Origin: JAFGTP01 sp964472715
Lineage (GTDB): Bacteria > Fidelibacterota > UBA2242 > JAFGTP01
Direction of reading: 5' to 3'
NCBI GenBank assembly: GCA_964472715.1
Contig: CAYYMT010000049.1
Span: 1-24,378 of the forward strand
Length of the DNA stretch: 24,378 nt
The position numbers were made by a program, and so were the translations under genes. Below are positions 7,918-15,721 of the stretch, one piece after another (the stretch's first letter is position 1; the number at the start of each line of letters is the position of its first letter). The notes beneath the pieces were generated by a model, which saw nothing but the letters and a program-made list of their open reading frames with translations, searched no databases and was not told the origin of the DNA.

Positions 7918-7923
7918 CTGTTT

Positions 7924-8676
7924 ATGAAAAACCTATTCCTCATATTAATCCTGGCATCATCCTTATTTGCCCAAATACCCGACTGGTTTAAAAATCTTCC
8001 GGAGTCACCGTCCGGTATCTACCTGGCAACCGGAATAACCGGCAAATATTTTAACATGGAAACCGCGCGCGCCATTGCGGTTCATCGGGCTGTGAAATCC
8101 ATTGCCAAACAAAAAAGTGTTGACCTGATTTTTGAATTATCAACAAAATCTGACGGCAGATTCATCATCGGCCGCCCGGACTTTGAAGAAATATATGAAG
8201 AGATTTATTACACCACTATTATGGAAGACCACAAAATCATTGATTCGGTTTTTACTCATGAAAGTTGTTTTTACCTGGTTCAATATCCGGCCGATACAAA
8301 ACCGGTAAAAGTCAATCATGGTCTGGTGGCATGGGGCGCAAAACCCGGCTGGGTTCTTCAGCCGCCGGCAGCTCCGGACTTTCACTACGGAGTGGGCGCT
8401 GTAGCCCGTTACAGGCGGACAACCCGGGGATGGCAGGATGCCGATGCTCTGTCACGCTTTGATCTGGGAAAAGCCCTTTTCCTGGAAGTGGAAAATATCC
8501 GGGAAGAAATACGAACCAATAATTACACTATCACCAAAACTTTTTCGGAACAGTTTTATAATCTGACCCTGAAAAACTGTGCTGTTATCAAACGTTGGTA
8601 TGATGCAGAAACCGATCAGTACTATTCCCTCTCTCATCTTCCCAAAAAATCCTTTAACATCAATCCCTCCAACTAA
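7924..8676 (+). CDS. Exported protein with two tandem LPP20-like modules
   Basis: A 250-residue protein if begun at the ATG at 7924. An upstream in-frame GTG at 7900 lies inside the terminator stem and would put seven extra residues ahead of a normal signal peptide, so it is rejected. Signal peptide MKNLFLILILASSLFA, cleavage at about 16. The mature start QIPDWFKNLP and the following YLATGITG plus an alanine-rich helix (ETARAIAVHRAVKSIA) form one LPP20-like module. A second starts near residue 142 with KPGWVLQPP, HYGVGAVARY and DADALSRFDLGKAL. No Shine-Dalgarno sequence is seen. It sits right after the terminator, so it needs read-through or its own promoter. Function unknown; probably part of the same envelope system as the three genes before it. 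Confidence 0.72.
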   Translation: MKNLFLILILASSLFAQIPDWFKNLPESPSGIYLATGITGKYFNMETARAIAVHRAVKSIAKQKSVDLIFELSTKSDGRFIIGRPDFEEIYEEIYYTTIMEDHKIIDSVFTHESCFYLVQYPADTKPVKVNHGLVAWGAKPGWVLQPPAAPDFHYGVGAVARYRRTTRGWQDADALSRFDLGKALFLEVENIREEIRTNNYTITKTFSEQFYNLTLKNCAVIKRWYDAETDQYYSLSHLPKKSFNINPSN

Positions 8677-8717
8677 AAGCCGGGATCAGCGCCGTGAAAA
8701 ATAATATAATTACAGAA

Positions 8718-8732
8718 CCGGAAAAATTCCGG
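8718..8732. repeat. Short perfect hairpin between convergent genes
   Basis: CCGGAA and TTCCGG separated by AAA, in the 117-base gap between the convergent LPP20-like gene and the nucleotidyltransferase gene. No T-run follows on either strand. It may help terminate transcription, but this is weak. Confidence 0.35.
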
Positions 8733-8793
8733 GTGACTACCGGACAATTCTGCATCCGTCTCAACGTTATAAAATCGAATAAAGTGCCGAAAA

Positions 8794-11769
8794 TCAGATA
8801 ATCTCAAGACGCTTCAGAATACTCACTATATTGCGCTTATTGTTATTCATGGAGGCAATGATTTTTTCCTTGAGGTCTGTGGGCGTTTCTATTTTTTCCC
8901 GTCTTGATTTTGAAATGGGGTCCATGATGGTGCCCAGATATTTTTCCTGCAAAAGGTCGTCATCGGAAACCATTATATGGTATAAATCGCGAATGTATTT
9001 CAGAAAATAATAATCCATGAATAATTGATTAAACTGTTCTTCCCTATCCTTGACCTTATTGGAAATGACCGTGAATAATTTGGTGGAAATGGGGTCCGGG
9101 ATTTTGTAATAAGCTTTCAGGACAAAGAGGAAGTTTTCCAGATCGCGCAAACCACCGGGGGATTCTTTGATATCAATGGGTGGTACTTTCCGGTGATAAG
9201 AATTTCTTGAGTGCATTTCTTCCAGCAATTGTTTGATAAAAAGATCATTCTGATCAAAGATGTAGGGCTTTACAACTTTTTCATGAAAAGCCTGGGTAAA
9301 GCGGGAATTGCCGACAATCATTCTGGACCCCAACAATTGTGATTTTTCAATAAACACTTCATCGTCGGGAGTTTCAAATAACTCGATCAATTGAGAAAAG
9401 GTGGTGACATAATTTCTGAACCGGTCAGCAAACTTGTAGTGGGGCATGATGGAGCGGCGAATAATATGTTTATTCATCAGCATCACAATATCATTGGCAA
9501 ATTTGATCATCTCTTCATCATCTGAATTCAATAAAATAATGAGATCATAATCATCATCAAAAGCCTGGCTGCGGGCATGGCCGCCGGCGGCGTAGACAGC
9601 CAGCAGGTCTTTGGTCAAGGGCTTGTTTTTGAATTTCGTTATCACCTGCTCGCGGCAGAGTTCAAAAAGAATTTGCAGGTAATTATCAGAAAAAATTGTA
9701 AACTCACGATTGATAACGCCAAAAAAAGTCCCGTTAATGGCATTGATTCCCAGGCGCATAAATTCAAAATCATAGTAACTGTTCAGCTTTTCAATCCGTT
9801 CATCGATACTGCTGAAATTATCAATATTACCCAACAATCCTTCTGTCAATTTGCGAAACTTCATGGGATTATTAAAGTCAATCAGGTAACTGTGGTAAGT
9901 GTTGAACACACGATTGAGAAACCGTTTAAAAAAGTAACTGGAGTTATAGTGTAATTTGCAGAGGCTCAGCAATTTTTTACGGGACTTGTTTACCTCCGGG
10001 TCCATGATCGGCAGATTCAATGTGTCAATCAGGTATTTCACCAATACTTCATTGAGCAATGAAATAAAATTGTACATCTTTTTGGGATGATAATCGAGCA
10101 CTTTTCCAAAGTTACCGATATCCCGCAGTCGCGACTTGATATTATGAATAAAACAGGCCAGAAAATCCTGGCAAATATCGGATTCAATAAAAAGCGGGTT
10201 TTTCGCTTTTATCGTGGTAAACAAGGAGATCAGCGTGTAAGGTGAGCGGGCGCCCCATTTGATATAGGCATTATAGACATCCTGCAACTCATCTTTGGGG
10301 ATTTTTTTGAGGTCATCGATAAACCGGTCAAGGACTCTGGAATCGTTCCGGTCCATCGCCATCAAAATATCATCCCAAAACCGGGTTCCGCTAAAAAAGC
10401 CTGTGGATTTAATAAAGTCCTTGGGGAGATTTTTAGTGGACATTGATTTTTCTCGCTCACTGTTGGTCGTATTAAAATAAGAAAAGATCGTAATTTTCCC
10501 CAGGTGCTGAGTAATATGGCGGACGATCCGCTTGGCGCTGTATTGGGCCACCTTGACCTGGTCCTGATAATGGATCAGCAATTGCGTGACAGCGCTGGCA
10601 TAGCTGGTATCCTCATATCCCATGTAAAAAGCCACCCGCTGAAGATTATCCAGCATTCCTTCTTCTTCCAGTGAAATCTCTTCTTCCTGCACCACATAGA
10701 GCTGGTAAAGAAAACGAAAAGTCTCAATAAATGTAAAGGAGCGGTAAAGGGAATAGAGATCGTCCTTTTGTTCGGGAATTTCATCGATCAGGGAGATCAG
10801 GGCATCCAGGCTGGTTCCCTGGGTAATGCCCTTCCAGGTGCGCAGCGCGAAGACAATGGCTTTGATCAGCCGGAGGGCATCCTTTTTGGGATTCAGCAGG
10901 TTTTCCACCGGTACCCGCATGATCAGATCATTTATTTCCCCCAGCAGCCCACGCAAATATCCTTCATGATACTTATTGTCTTCGCCTTCACGATAAAAAT
11001 AGCGGTCGATCAGCTCGTGTTTGAAATCATTAAAAATCGCGAAATCCCCCAGGATCGGAACGGCATTGAGCATTTCACTGATCAGGACAAAACTGGTGAT
11101 CTTATCATCCAGCAGGTCATGATATTCCTGAATGGAGGCGGAGTATCCCCGCCCGCCCACATGTTCAGACAGATGAAAATGCAGGGGACTGGCATGTTTT
11201 AGCATCTCGCGGTTTAGCTTCGCAAAGGCGGAAGTCAGAATATCACGGCCTCCTTTGCCACGGTCAATTACACCCAGGTCAATATCATCCTGGTCCACTT
11301 TCGTACCCACGCCACAGACCATAAAAGGCGGCACCTCTTTGTCTTCCATAAAGAGTTTTAACAAAACCCGCATATAGGCGCCGGACAACAGACGAAAATC
11401 ATTTCCCGTCCTGGTGAGAAAGGAATGAAACACATTATATTTGCTGGTGGAGGTAATCGAAAGTTTGAGATTCAAAACGTCCACGGCCTTAAAATTCAGC
11501 ATCAGGAACTGGATGGAATAATAGCACCCCAGAAGGTCAAGAACGGTTTCCTTGTCACTGATATAAGAGGCGATTTTATTCATCACCTCTTCCGGATTCG
11601 TGGAAAACCGGTGTAACCGTGTTTGATCGGCCAACTGGTTTTCTTCGATCAATGAAAAAAGCGTATCAAAATGCTTTTCTATATAAACCAGATATTTATG
11701 GTGATGATTGCCGAGATTATTGACCCGGCTTAACAGTTCAATAGAAAAGGAATTGATATGCTCTTTCAT
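8794..11769 (-). CDS. Duplicated GlnD/GlnE-like nucleotidyltransferase
   Basis: A 991-residue cytosolic protein without signal peptide or membrane segment. The C-terminal half has a nucleotidyltransferase core: AAGGHARSQAF (727-737) then DDDYDLIIL (738-746), fitting the G-G/S...DxD pattern. It also has the substrate-side motif KESPGGLRDLE (868-878), close to KEGxGGLRDxQ in GlnD and KxGxGGIRDxEF in GlnE, then a helical bundle. The N-terminal half repeats the order more loosely: CGVGTKVDQDDIDL (152-165), FAIFNDFKHELIDRYFY (243-259), NPKKDALRLIKAI (293-305). The two-half layout and length match GlnE (about 950 residues), but there are no HD or ACT domains as in GlnD. It starts 15 bases after korC without a clear ribosome site, so it is probably the last gene of the kor operon. 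Exact target unknown. Confidence 0.78.
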   Translation of the reverse strand: MKEHINSFSIELLSRVNNLGNHHHKYLVYIEKHFDTLFSLIEENQLADQTRLHRFSTNPEEVMNKIASYISDKETVLDLLGCYYSIQFLMLNFKAVDVLNLKLSITSTSKYNVFHSFLTRTGNDFRLLSGAYMRVLLKLFMEDKEVPPFMVCGVGTKVDQDDIDLGVIDRGKGGRDILTSAFAKLNREMLKHASPLHFHLSEHVGGRGYSASIQEYHDLLDDKITSFVLISEMLNAVPILGDFAIFNDFKHELIDRYFYREGEDNKYHEGYLRGLLGEINDLIMRVPVENLLNPKKDALRLIKAIVFALRTWKGITQGTSLDALISLIDEIPEQKDDLYSLYRSFTFIETFRFLYQLYVVQEEEISLEEEGMLDNLQRVAFYMGYEDTSYASAVTQLLIHYQDQVKVAQYSAKRIVRHITQHLGKITIFSYFNTTNSEREKSMSTKNLPKDFIKSTGFFSGTRFWDDILMAMDRNDSRVLDRFIDDLKKIPKDELQDVYNAYIKWGARSPYTLISLFTTIKAKNPLFIESDICQDFLACFIHNIKSRLRDIGNFGKVLDYHPKKMYNFISLLNEVLVKYLIDTLNLPIMDPEVNKSRKKLLSLCKLHYNSSYFFKRFLNRVFNTYHSYLIDFNNPMKFRKLTEGLLGNIDNFSSIDERIEKLNSYYDFEFMRLGINAINGTFFGVINREFTIFSDNYLQILFELCREQVITKFKNKPLTKDLLAVYAAGGHARSQAFDDDYDLIILLNSDDEEMIKFANDIVMLMNKHIIRRSIMPHYKFADRFRNYVTTFSQLIELFETPDDEVFIEKSQLLGSRMIVGNSRFTQAFHEKVVKPYIFDQNDLFIKQLLEEMHSRNSYHRKVPPIDIKESPGGLRDLENFLFVLKAYYKIPDPISTKLFTVISNKVKDREEQFNQLFMDYYFLKYIRDLYHIMVSDDDLLQEKYLGTIMDPISKSRREKIETPTDLKEKIIASMNNNKRNIVSILKRLEII

Positions 11770-11784
11770 TGGAAATAATCTATA

Positions 11785-12342
11785 CTATGCGTTTTCTTTG
11801 AGCCATTCGTCCGCCAGGTTTATCCCTTCATGAAGAGCCTTTAAATTGATATCTTCAGTTCCTTTGGGTACACGGGCTTTGATGGCATGTTGTACCGATT
11901 CCAGGGAAACGATATCGGAAATTTTTACAATAATTCCCAGGGCAATGATATTGGCCACGATAAATTTCCCAAGTCTTTCGGTAGCTGATTGAATAATTGG
12001 AATTTTAACGACTTTGTAATTGCCTTGCGGAATATCCTTGACCATTTGAGAATCCACGATCAGGGTGCCATCATCATTTAGGTCTTTGATGTACTTGTCG
12101 CAAGCTTCCTGGGTCAGGGCCAGCAGAATATTGATATTCTCCGCTTTGGGATAATCAATATCACCATCGGAAATGATTACTTCCGAACGGCTGGCGCCGC
12201 CGCGGGCTTCCGGTCCGTAGGATTGACTTTGCGTCGCGTTCAATCCTTCGTAAATGGCTGCCGCTTCTGCTAATACTTTACCTACCAGGATCAGGCCTTG
12301 TCCGCCTGAGCCACTTAATCTAATTTCATATCTGAATGACAT
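11785..12342 (-). CDS. korC: 2-oxoglutarate:ferredoxin oxidoreductase, gamma subunit
   Basis: A 185-residue gamma subunit of the 2-oxoacid:ferredoxin oxidoreductase family. It opens with the typical RLSGSGGQGLILVGKVLAEA and continues with QSQSYGPEARGGASRSEVI, a standard gamma-subunit signature. GGAG lies eight bases before its ATG. It follows korB by 18 bases. With KorA and KorB it forms the soluble enzyme that interconverts 2-oxoglutarate plus CoA and succinyl-CoA plus CO2 with ferredoxin. Confidence 0.93.
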   Translation of the reverse strand: MSFRYEIRLSGSGGQGLILVGKVLAEAAAIYEGLNATQSQSYGPEARGGASRSEVIISDGDIDYPKAENINILLALTQEACDKYIKDLNDDGTLIVDSQMVKDIPQGNYKVVKIPIIQSATERLGKFIVANIIALGIIVKISDIVSLESVQHAIKARVPKGTEDINLKALHEGINLADEWLKENA

Positions 12343-12360
12343 GCAAATTACTCCAATTCT

Positions 12361-13173
12361 TTATTTTTTAGCGTTTTGTTTGACAATAGAATAATTTTCT
12401 GTGTAATCAGGAATATTGCGATCCACAAATACACCGGTAACCAACTTTCCTTCTAATTCTTCCGGGGAAAGATCTTTGGCCCGTTCAATGGGAACCATAT
12501 TTTTTTTCTGATACAGCAGCATATCAACGCCGCGACGGCCGGTTTCTTTGTTCATTTTACCATAAGAAGTGGGACAGTTGGTATAGGCTTCTACCACAGA
12601 AAATCCTTTTTTCAGAAAACAGGATTTGATGTAGCGGTCCATTTTTGCCACATGAAAAGTAGTTGTGCGGGCGACATAAGATGCACCGGCAGCTTCCGCC
12701 AACCGGCTGATATCAAAAGCAGAATCAGGATTTCCATAGGGTGTTGTCGTTGAATTTTTACTGGTAGGCGTTGTTGGTGAACATTGTCCTCCGGTCATAC
12801 CGTAGATATTGTTATTGAAAACAACCACATTGATGTCCAGATTTCGGCGGGCCGCGTGAATAAAATGATTGCCGCCGATAGCTGTTGCATCGCCATCACC
12901 GGTAACGACAATAACATGCAGTTTCGGTTTTGCCAGCTTCAGCCCGGTGGCAAAGGCGATGGCCCGGCCGTGGGTTGTGTGCAATGTGTTAAAATCAACA
13001 TATCCCGGTGTTCTTCCGGAGCAGCCGATTCCCGATATTATCGCGATATTATCTTTCTCCCACCCAAGAGAATCGATGGTGCGCAAAATTGACTTCAGTA
13101 TAATTCCATGGCCACATCCGTCACACCAGATATGCGGCATTTTATCTTTTCTGAGATATTGTAAATAATCCAT
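12361..13173 (-). CDS. korB: 2-oxoglutarate:ferredoxin oxidoreductase, beta (TPP-binding) subunit
   Basis: A 270-residue beta subunit. It has the conserved N-terminal WCDGCGHG (16-23), the GIGCSGRTPGY stretch (48-58) and the thiamine diphosphate/Mg site running from GDGDATAIGGNHF (92-104) to NNNIYGMTGGQ (120-130). Length and motifs match KorB-type subunits. The gene starts two bases after the korA stop, with an AGGGAT site inside the end of korA. Substrate preference for 2-oxoglutarate over other 2-oxoacids is inferred from the korDABC gene order and overall similarity. Confidence 0.93.
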   Translation of the reverse strand: MDYLQYLRKDKMPHIWCDGCGHGIILKSILRTIDSLGWEKDNIAIISGIGCSGRTPGYVDFNTLHTTHGRAIAFATGLKLAKPKLHVIVVTGDGDATAIGGNHFIHAARRNLDINVVVFNNNIYGMTGGQCSPTTPTSKNSTTTPYGNPDSAFDISRLAEAAGASYVARTTTFHVAKMDRYIKSCFLKKGFSVVEAYTNCPTSYGKMNKETGRRGVDMLLYQKKNMVPIERAKDLSPEELEGKLVTGVFVDRNIPDYTENYSIVKQNAKK

Positions 13174-13175
13174 GT

Positions 13176-14318
13176 TTATCCCTGCATTATTACGTTGTGA
13201 ATTTCAGACGGCTTGATAGATTCACCGTTGATCAGATTAATTTTAACCACCGGCAATGAACGGTTGACAGCCCACTCAACTTCATGAGCGATCTGTCCCA
13301 GGTTCAGTTCCGGCACGATAATTCGTTTGGCATTCTTCACGGCCTCCTGAATTTCTTTTTCCGGAAAGGGCCAGATCGTTTTCAAAATCAGCAGGCCGGC
13401 TTTGTGGCCTTTTTCACGGGCTGTGTACACAGCTCTTTTGGCTGATCTGGCGGAAGAGCCGTAAGCAATGATCAGGGTTTCCATTTCATCGTCCACATGA
13501 AGTTCTTCCACCTCGATTATATCATCTTTATTTTTTTCGATTTTTTCATTCAGCCGGGCCAGCATTTCAGCGGCTTTTTCCGAATCATTGGTGGGAAATC
13601 CGGTCTCATCATGAACCAGGCCGGTGACATGATACCTGTATCCTTCGCCAAAATTTGCCATTGGCGGCACCATTGATTCCGTATGCTGATAAGGCAGATA
13701 ATTTTCCGGCTTGGCGCTGGGTTTTTCCCGGTTGATAATTTCATATTCCGACGGATCGGGAATTTCAATCCGCTCAGTCAAATGGCCAACCAGTTCATCG
13801 GTCAGCAAAATAACCGGTGTCCGGTATTTTTCTGACAGATTGAAAGCGCGAATGGTCATATCATAGGTTTCCCCTACTGAAGTCGGGCTCAGAGCGATGA
13901 TCGGATGGTCCCCATGGGTTCCCCATCTTGCCTGCATAACATCGCCCTGGGCGGCATGGGTCGGTAGTCCGGTACTGGGGCCGCCACGCTGAACATTGAC
14001 AATTACACAGGGAATTTCGGCCATCACGGCAAATCCAAGATTTTCCTGTTTCAATGAAAATCCGGGGCCGCTGGTGGCTGTCATGGATTTCGCGCCTCCC
14101 AGGGCCGCGCCGATAGTGGCGCCCATAGAGGCGATTTCATCTTCCATCTGTATGAAGTTCCCCCCAACAGCGGGCAACTGATAGGATAAGACCTCGGCAA
14201 TTTCCGTTGACGGCGTAATTGGATAACCGGCGAAAAATGTACAGCCAGCTGCAATTGCTGCTTCGGCACAGGCTCTGTTTCCCTGCATCATTTTTATGTT
14301 TTTCTTTGGTTTACTCAC
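13176..14318 (-). CDS. korA: 2-oxoglutarate:ferredoxin oxidoreductase, alpha subunit
   Basis: A 380-residue alpha subunit, the usual size for KorA. It starts with GTG at 14318 behind CGGAGAA. Signatures: GNRACAEAAIAAGCTFFAGY and PITPSTEIAE near the N-terminus, the EDEIASMGATIGAALGGAKS segment, then TSGPGFSLKQENLGFAVMAE and QRGGPSTGLPTHAAQGD. These are the pyrimidine-domain features of the alpha subunit that pairs with KorB around TPP. The gamma domain is encoded separately by korC. Confidence 0.94.
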   Translation of the reverse strand: MSKPKKNIKMMQGNRACAEAAIAAGCTFFAGYPITPSTEIAEVLSYQLPAVGGNFIQMEDEIASMGATIGAALGGAKSMTATSGPGFSLKQENLGFAVMAEIPCVIVNVQRGGPSTGLPTHAAQGDVMQARWGTHGDHPIIALSPTSVGETYDMTIRAFNLSEKYRTPVILLTDELVGHLTERIEIPDPSEYEIINREKPSAKPENYLPYQHTESMVPPMANFGEGYRYHVTGLVHDETGFPTNDSEKAAEMLARLNEKIEKNKDDIIEVEELHVDDEMETLIIAYGSSARSAKRAVYTAREKGHKAGLLILKTIWPFPEKEIQEAVKNAKRIIVPELNLGQIAHEVEWAVNRSLPVVKINLINGESIKPSEIHNVIMQG

Positions 14319-14335
14319 AAGTTCTCCGTTCTTTT

Positions 14336-14551
14336 TTATTCTTTTGCTTCATCTTTTAATGGAGTTACTGTAATTGCAAAGTCGGGACAGAGTTTTTCAC
14401 ACTGCAGACAACCGATGCAATCTTCTGCTCTTTTTGGCGTTGAATAGAAATTGTCCATTTCAAAAACATTCTTCGGGCAAATCTCTACACAAATCTCACA
14501 GCTCTTACACCAATCTTGCTTTACTTCAACTTTGAATTTCTTATTTTTCAT
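14336..14551 (-). CDS. korD: Ferredoxin-type delta subunit of the kor complex (2x[4Fe-4S])
   Basis: A 71-residue bicluster ferredoxin. Two CxxCxxCxxxC-type motifs are visible: Cys 15, 18, 21 and 25 (CKSCEICVEIC) and Cys 45, 48, 51 and 55 (CIGCLQCEKLC). It is 17 bases ahead of korA and heads the korD-A-B-C order found in many anaerobes, where it passes electrons between the catalytic subunits and free ferredoxin. Confidence 0.93.
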   Translation of the reverse strand: MKNKKFKVEVKQDWCKSCEICVEICPKNVFEMDNFYSTPKRAEDCIGCLQCEKLCPDFAITVTPLKDEAKE

Positions 14552-14570
14552 TTAGCTCTCATTTTTATAA

Positions 14571-14609
14571 TTAATAGCGTCAAAAAAATTCGAATATGTC
14601 AAATGTCAA
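14571..14609 (-). promoter_or_regulatory. Possible promoter ahead of korD
   Basis: On the minus strand a 7-base tandem repeat of TTGACAT (14609-14596) supplies two perfect -35-like TTGACA boxes. A TATTAA follows at 14576-14571, 20 bases after the second box, which is longer than the usual 16-18. It lies in the 78-base gap between ldcA and korD, so kor transcription may start here independently of ldcA. Confidence 0.3.
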
Positions 14610-14629
14610 TATCCATGCCAAGAAAAACC

Positions 14630-15559
14630 TTATCGCAGGTATGTGTATTCACCTTTATCTGTATCCATTCGGAATTTACCGCCGATGGGAATGGTAAACC
14701 GCTGATCTATATGGCCATAGGCAAAATTTGCAATAATCGGAAAATCAATTTTGGGGATTGTGTCCAGCAGCAACTGCTCAAGGGTAAAATTCTTTTTGTC
14801 ATTTTCTTTGAACGTGCCGGAGAACTTGCCGATGACCAGCCCGGATATTTTATCAAACACCTTGTGTAATTTCAGTGTTTGCAGCATTTTATCGACCTTG
14901 TAGCCGGGTTCGCCCACATCTTCCAGAAACAGGATATTGCCATCCAGCGGGGGCATGTACTCGGTGTTCAGCAGTGGCGTCACCAGCGAAAGGCAGCCGC
15001 CGATCAGATTGCCTTCAGCCTGGCCCGGATTAATTATTTTTATTTCATCGTTTTCAGGATTTTGGAAATTTAATTTTTCATTGCTCTTTGTGAGAACTTT
15101 CCATAGCCAATTTTCTGAAAATTGGGAAAAATTATTGCCCATTTCCGAAGCCACCATGGGGCCGGAATAGGTGACCCAGCCGCATTTCTGCAAGAGACTC
15201 ATTTGCAGAGCGGTAATATCGGAATAACCTACCAGTATCTTCGGCTCCACGGCGCTGATCTTGTCATAATCCAGTTTATCAATGATCCGCAGCATACCAT
15301 AGCCGCCACGCACACAGATGATCGCGTCCACTTCCGGATCCAGCAGAAAATCCTCCAAAAACTTAATGCGTACATTATCGTCCGCCGCCAGATATTTTGT
15401 TCCCTTGGTCAGATGGGTTGATGTTTTCAGGGTGTAGCCCTGTTTTTCCAGGTATTCAAGCCCCAGTTTAGTGGGTTTACGTTTGGCAGCGCTGGCCGGC
15501 GCAATGACGCCGATGGTGCTACCGGGTTCAAGCTGCTTAGGTGTTTTGTAATTCTTCAT
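14630..15559 (-). CDS. LD-carboxypeptidase, peptidase S66 family
   Basis: A 309-residue S66 serine peptidase without signal peptide, so probably the cytosolic murein tetrapeptide carboxypeptidase (LdcA) that removes terminal D-Ala during cell-wall recycling. The nucleophile is Ser113 in LVGYSDITALQ. The catalytic Glu is in FLEDVGEPGY (213 or 217) and the His is His283 in ANFAYGHIDQRF. The Ser-His spacing of 170 equals that of the Pseudomonas enzyme as I recall it. The N-terminal GSTIGVIAPAS segment and the ICVRGGYG motif are also typical. MccF-type self-immunity enzymes share this fold, but nothing here suggests a microcin locus. It has the same direction as the kor genes, but a 78-base gap makes a shared transcript uncertain. 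Confidence 0.9.
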   Translation of the reverse strand: MKNYKTPKQLEPGSTIGVIAPASAAKRKPTKLGLEYLEKQGYTLKTSTHLTKGTKYLAADDNVRIKFLEDFLLDPEVDAIICVRGGYGMLRIIDKLDYDKISAVEPKILVGYSDITALQMSLLQKCGWVTYSGPMVASEMGNNFSQFSENWLWKVLTKSNEKLNFQNPENDEIKIINPGQAEGNLIGGCLSLVTPLLNTEYMPPLDGNILFLEDVGEPGYKVDKMLQTLKLHKVFDKISGLVIGKFSGTFKENDKKNFTLEQLLLDTIPKIDFPIIANFAYGHIDQRFTIPIGGKFRMDTDKGEYTYLR

Positions 15560-15721
15560 AAATACGTTACTTTTCCCTTTTTAATTAATAGATTACATCT
15601 CTATATTTTATGCATAATGAATGATAATTAAAATCCCATTCTTAAATTAATTTTTCTTTTTCGACCCTTGGAATTTCGACGAGAAAAGGATAAATTTTCA
15701 GCAAATTTTAACAGGCCCATT

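Noticed and set aside
7900..7923. GTG start adding eight residues to the two-module LPP20-like protein
   Set aside because: It lies in the 3' arm of a strong terminator hairpin and would put residues encoded by its T-run ahead of an otherwise normal signal peptide starting at ATG 7924.
10768..11202. 144-codon plus-strand frame opposite the nucleotidyltransferase
   Set aside because: It lies wholly inside a gene with clear domain motifs on the other strand and has no coding features of its own.
14630..15559. MccF-type antibiotic self-immunity gene
   Set aside because: It shares the S66 fold, but no microcin or peptide-nucleotide biosynthesis gene is nearby; housekeeping LD-carboxypeptidase is simpler.
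15668..15721. Earlier TTG start for the exported TPR-like protein
   Set aside because: The added 18 residues are charged and polar and would precede a complete signal peptide that begins naturally at TTG 15722.
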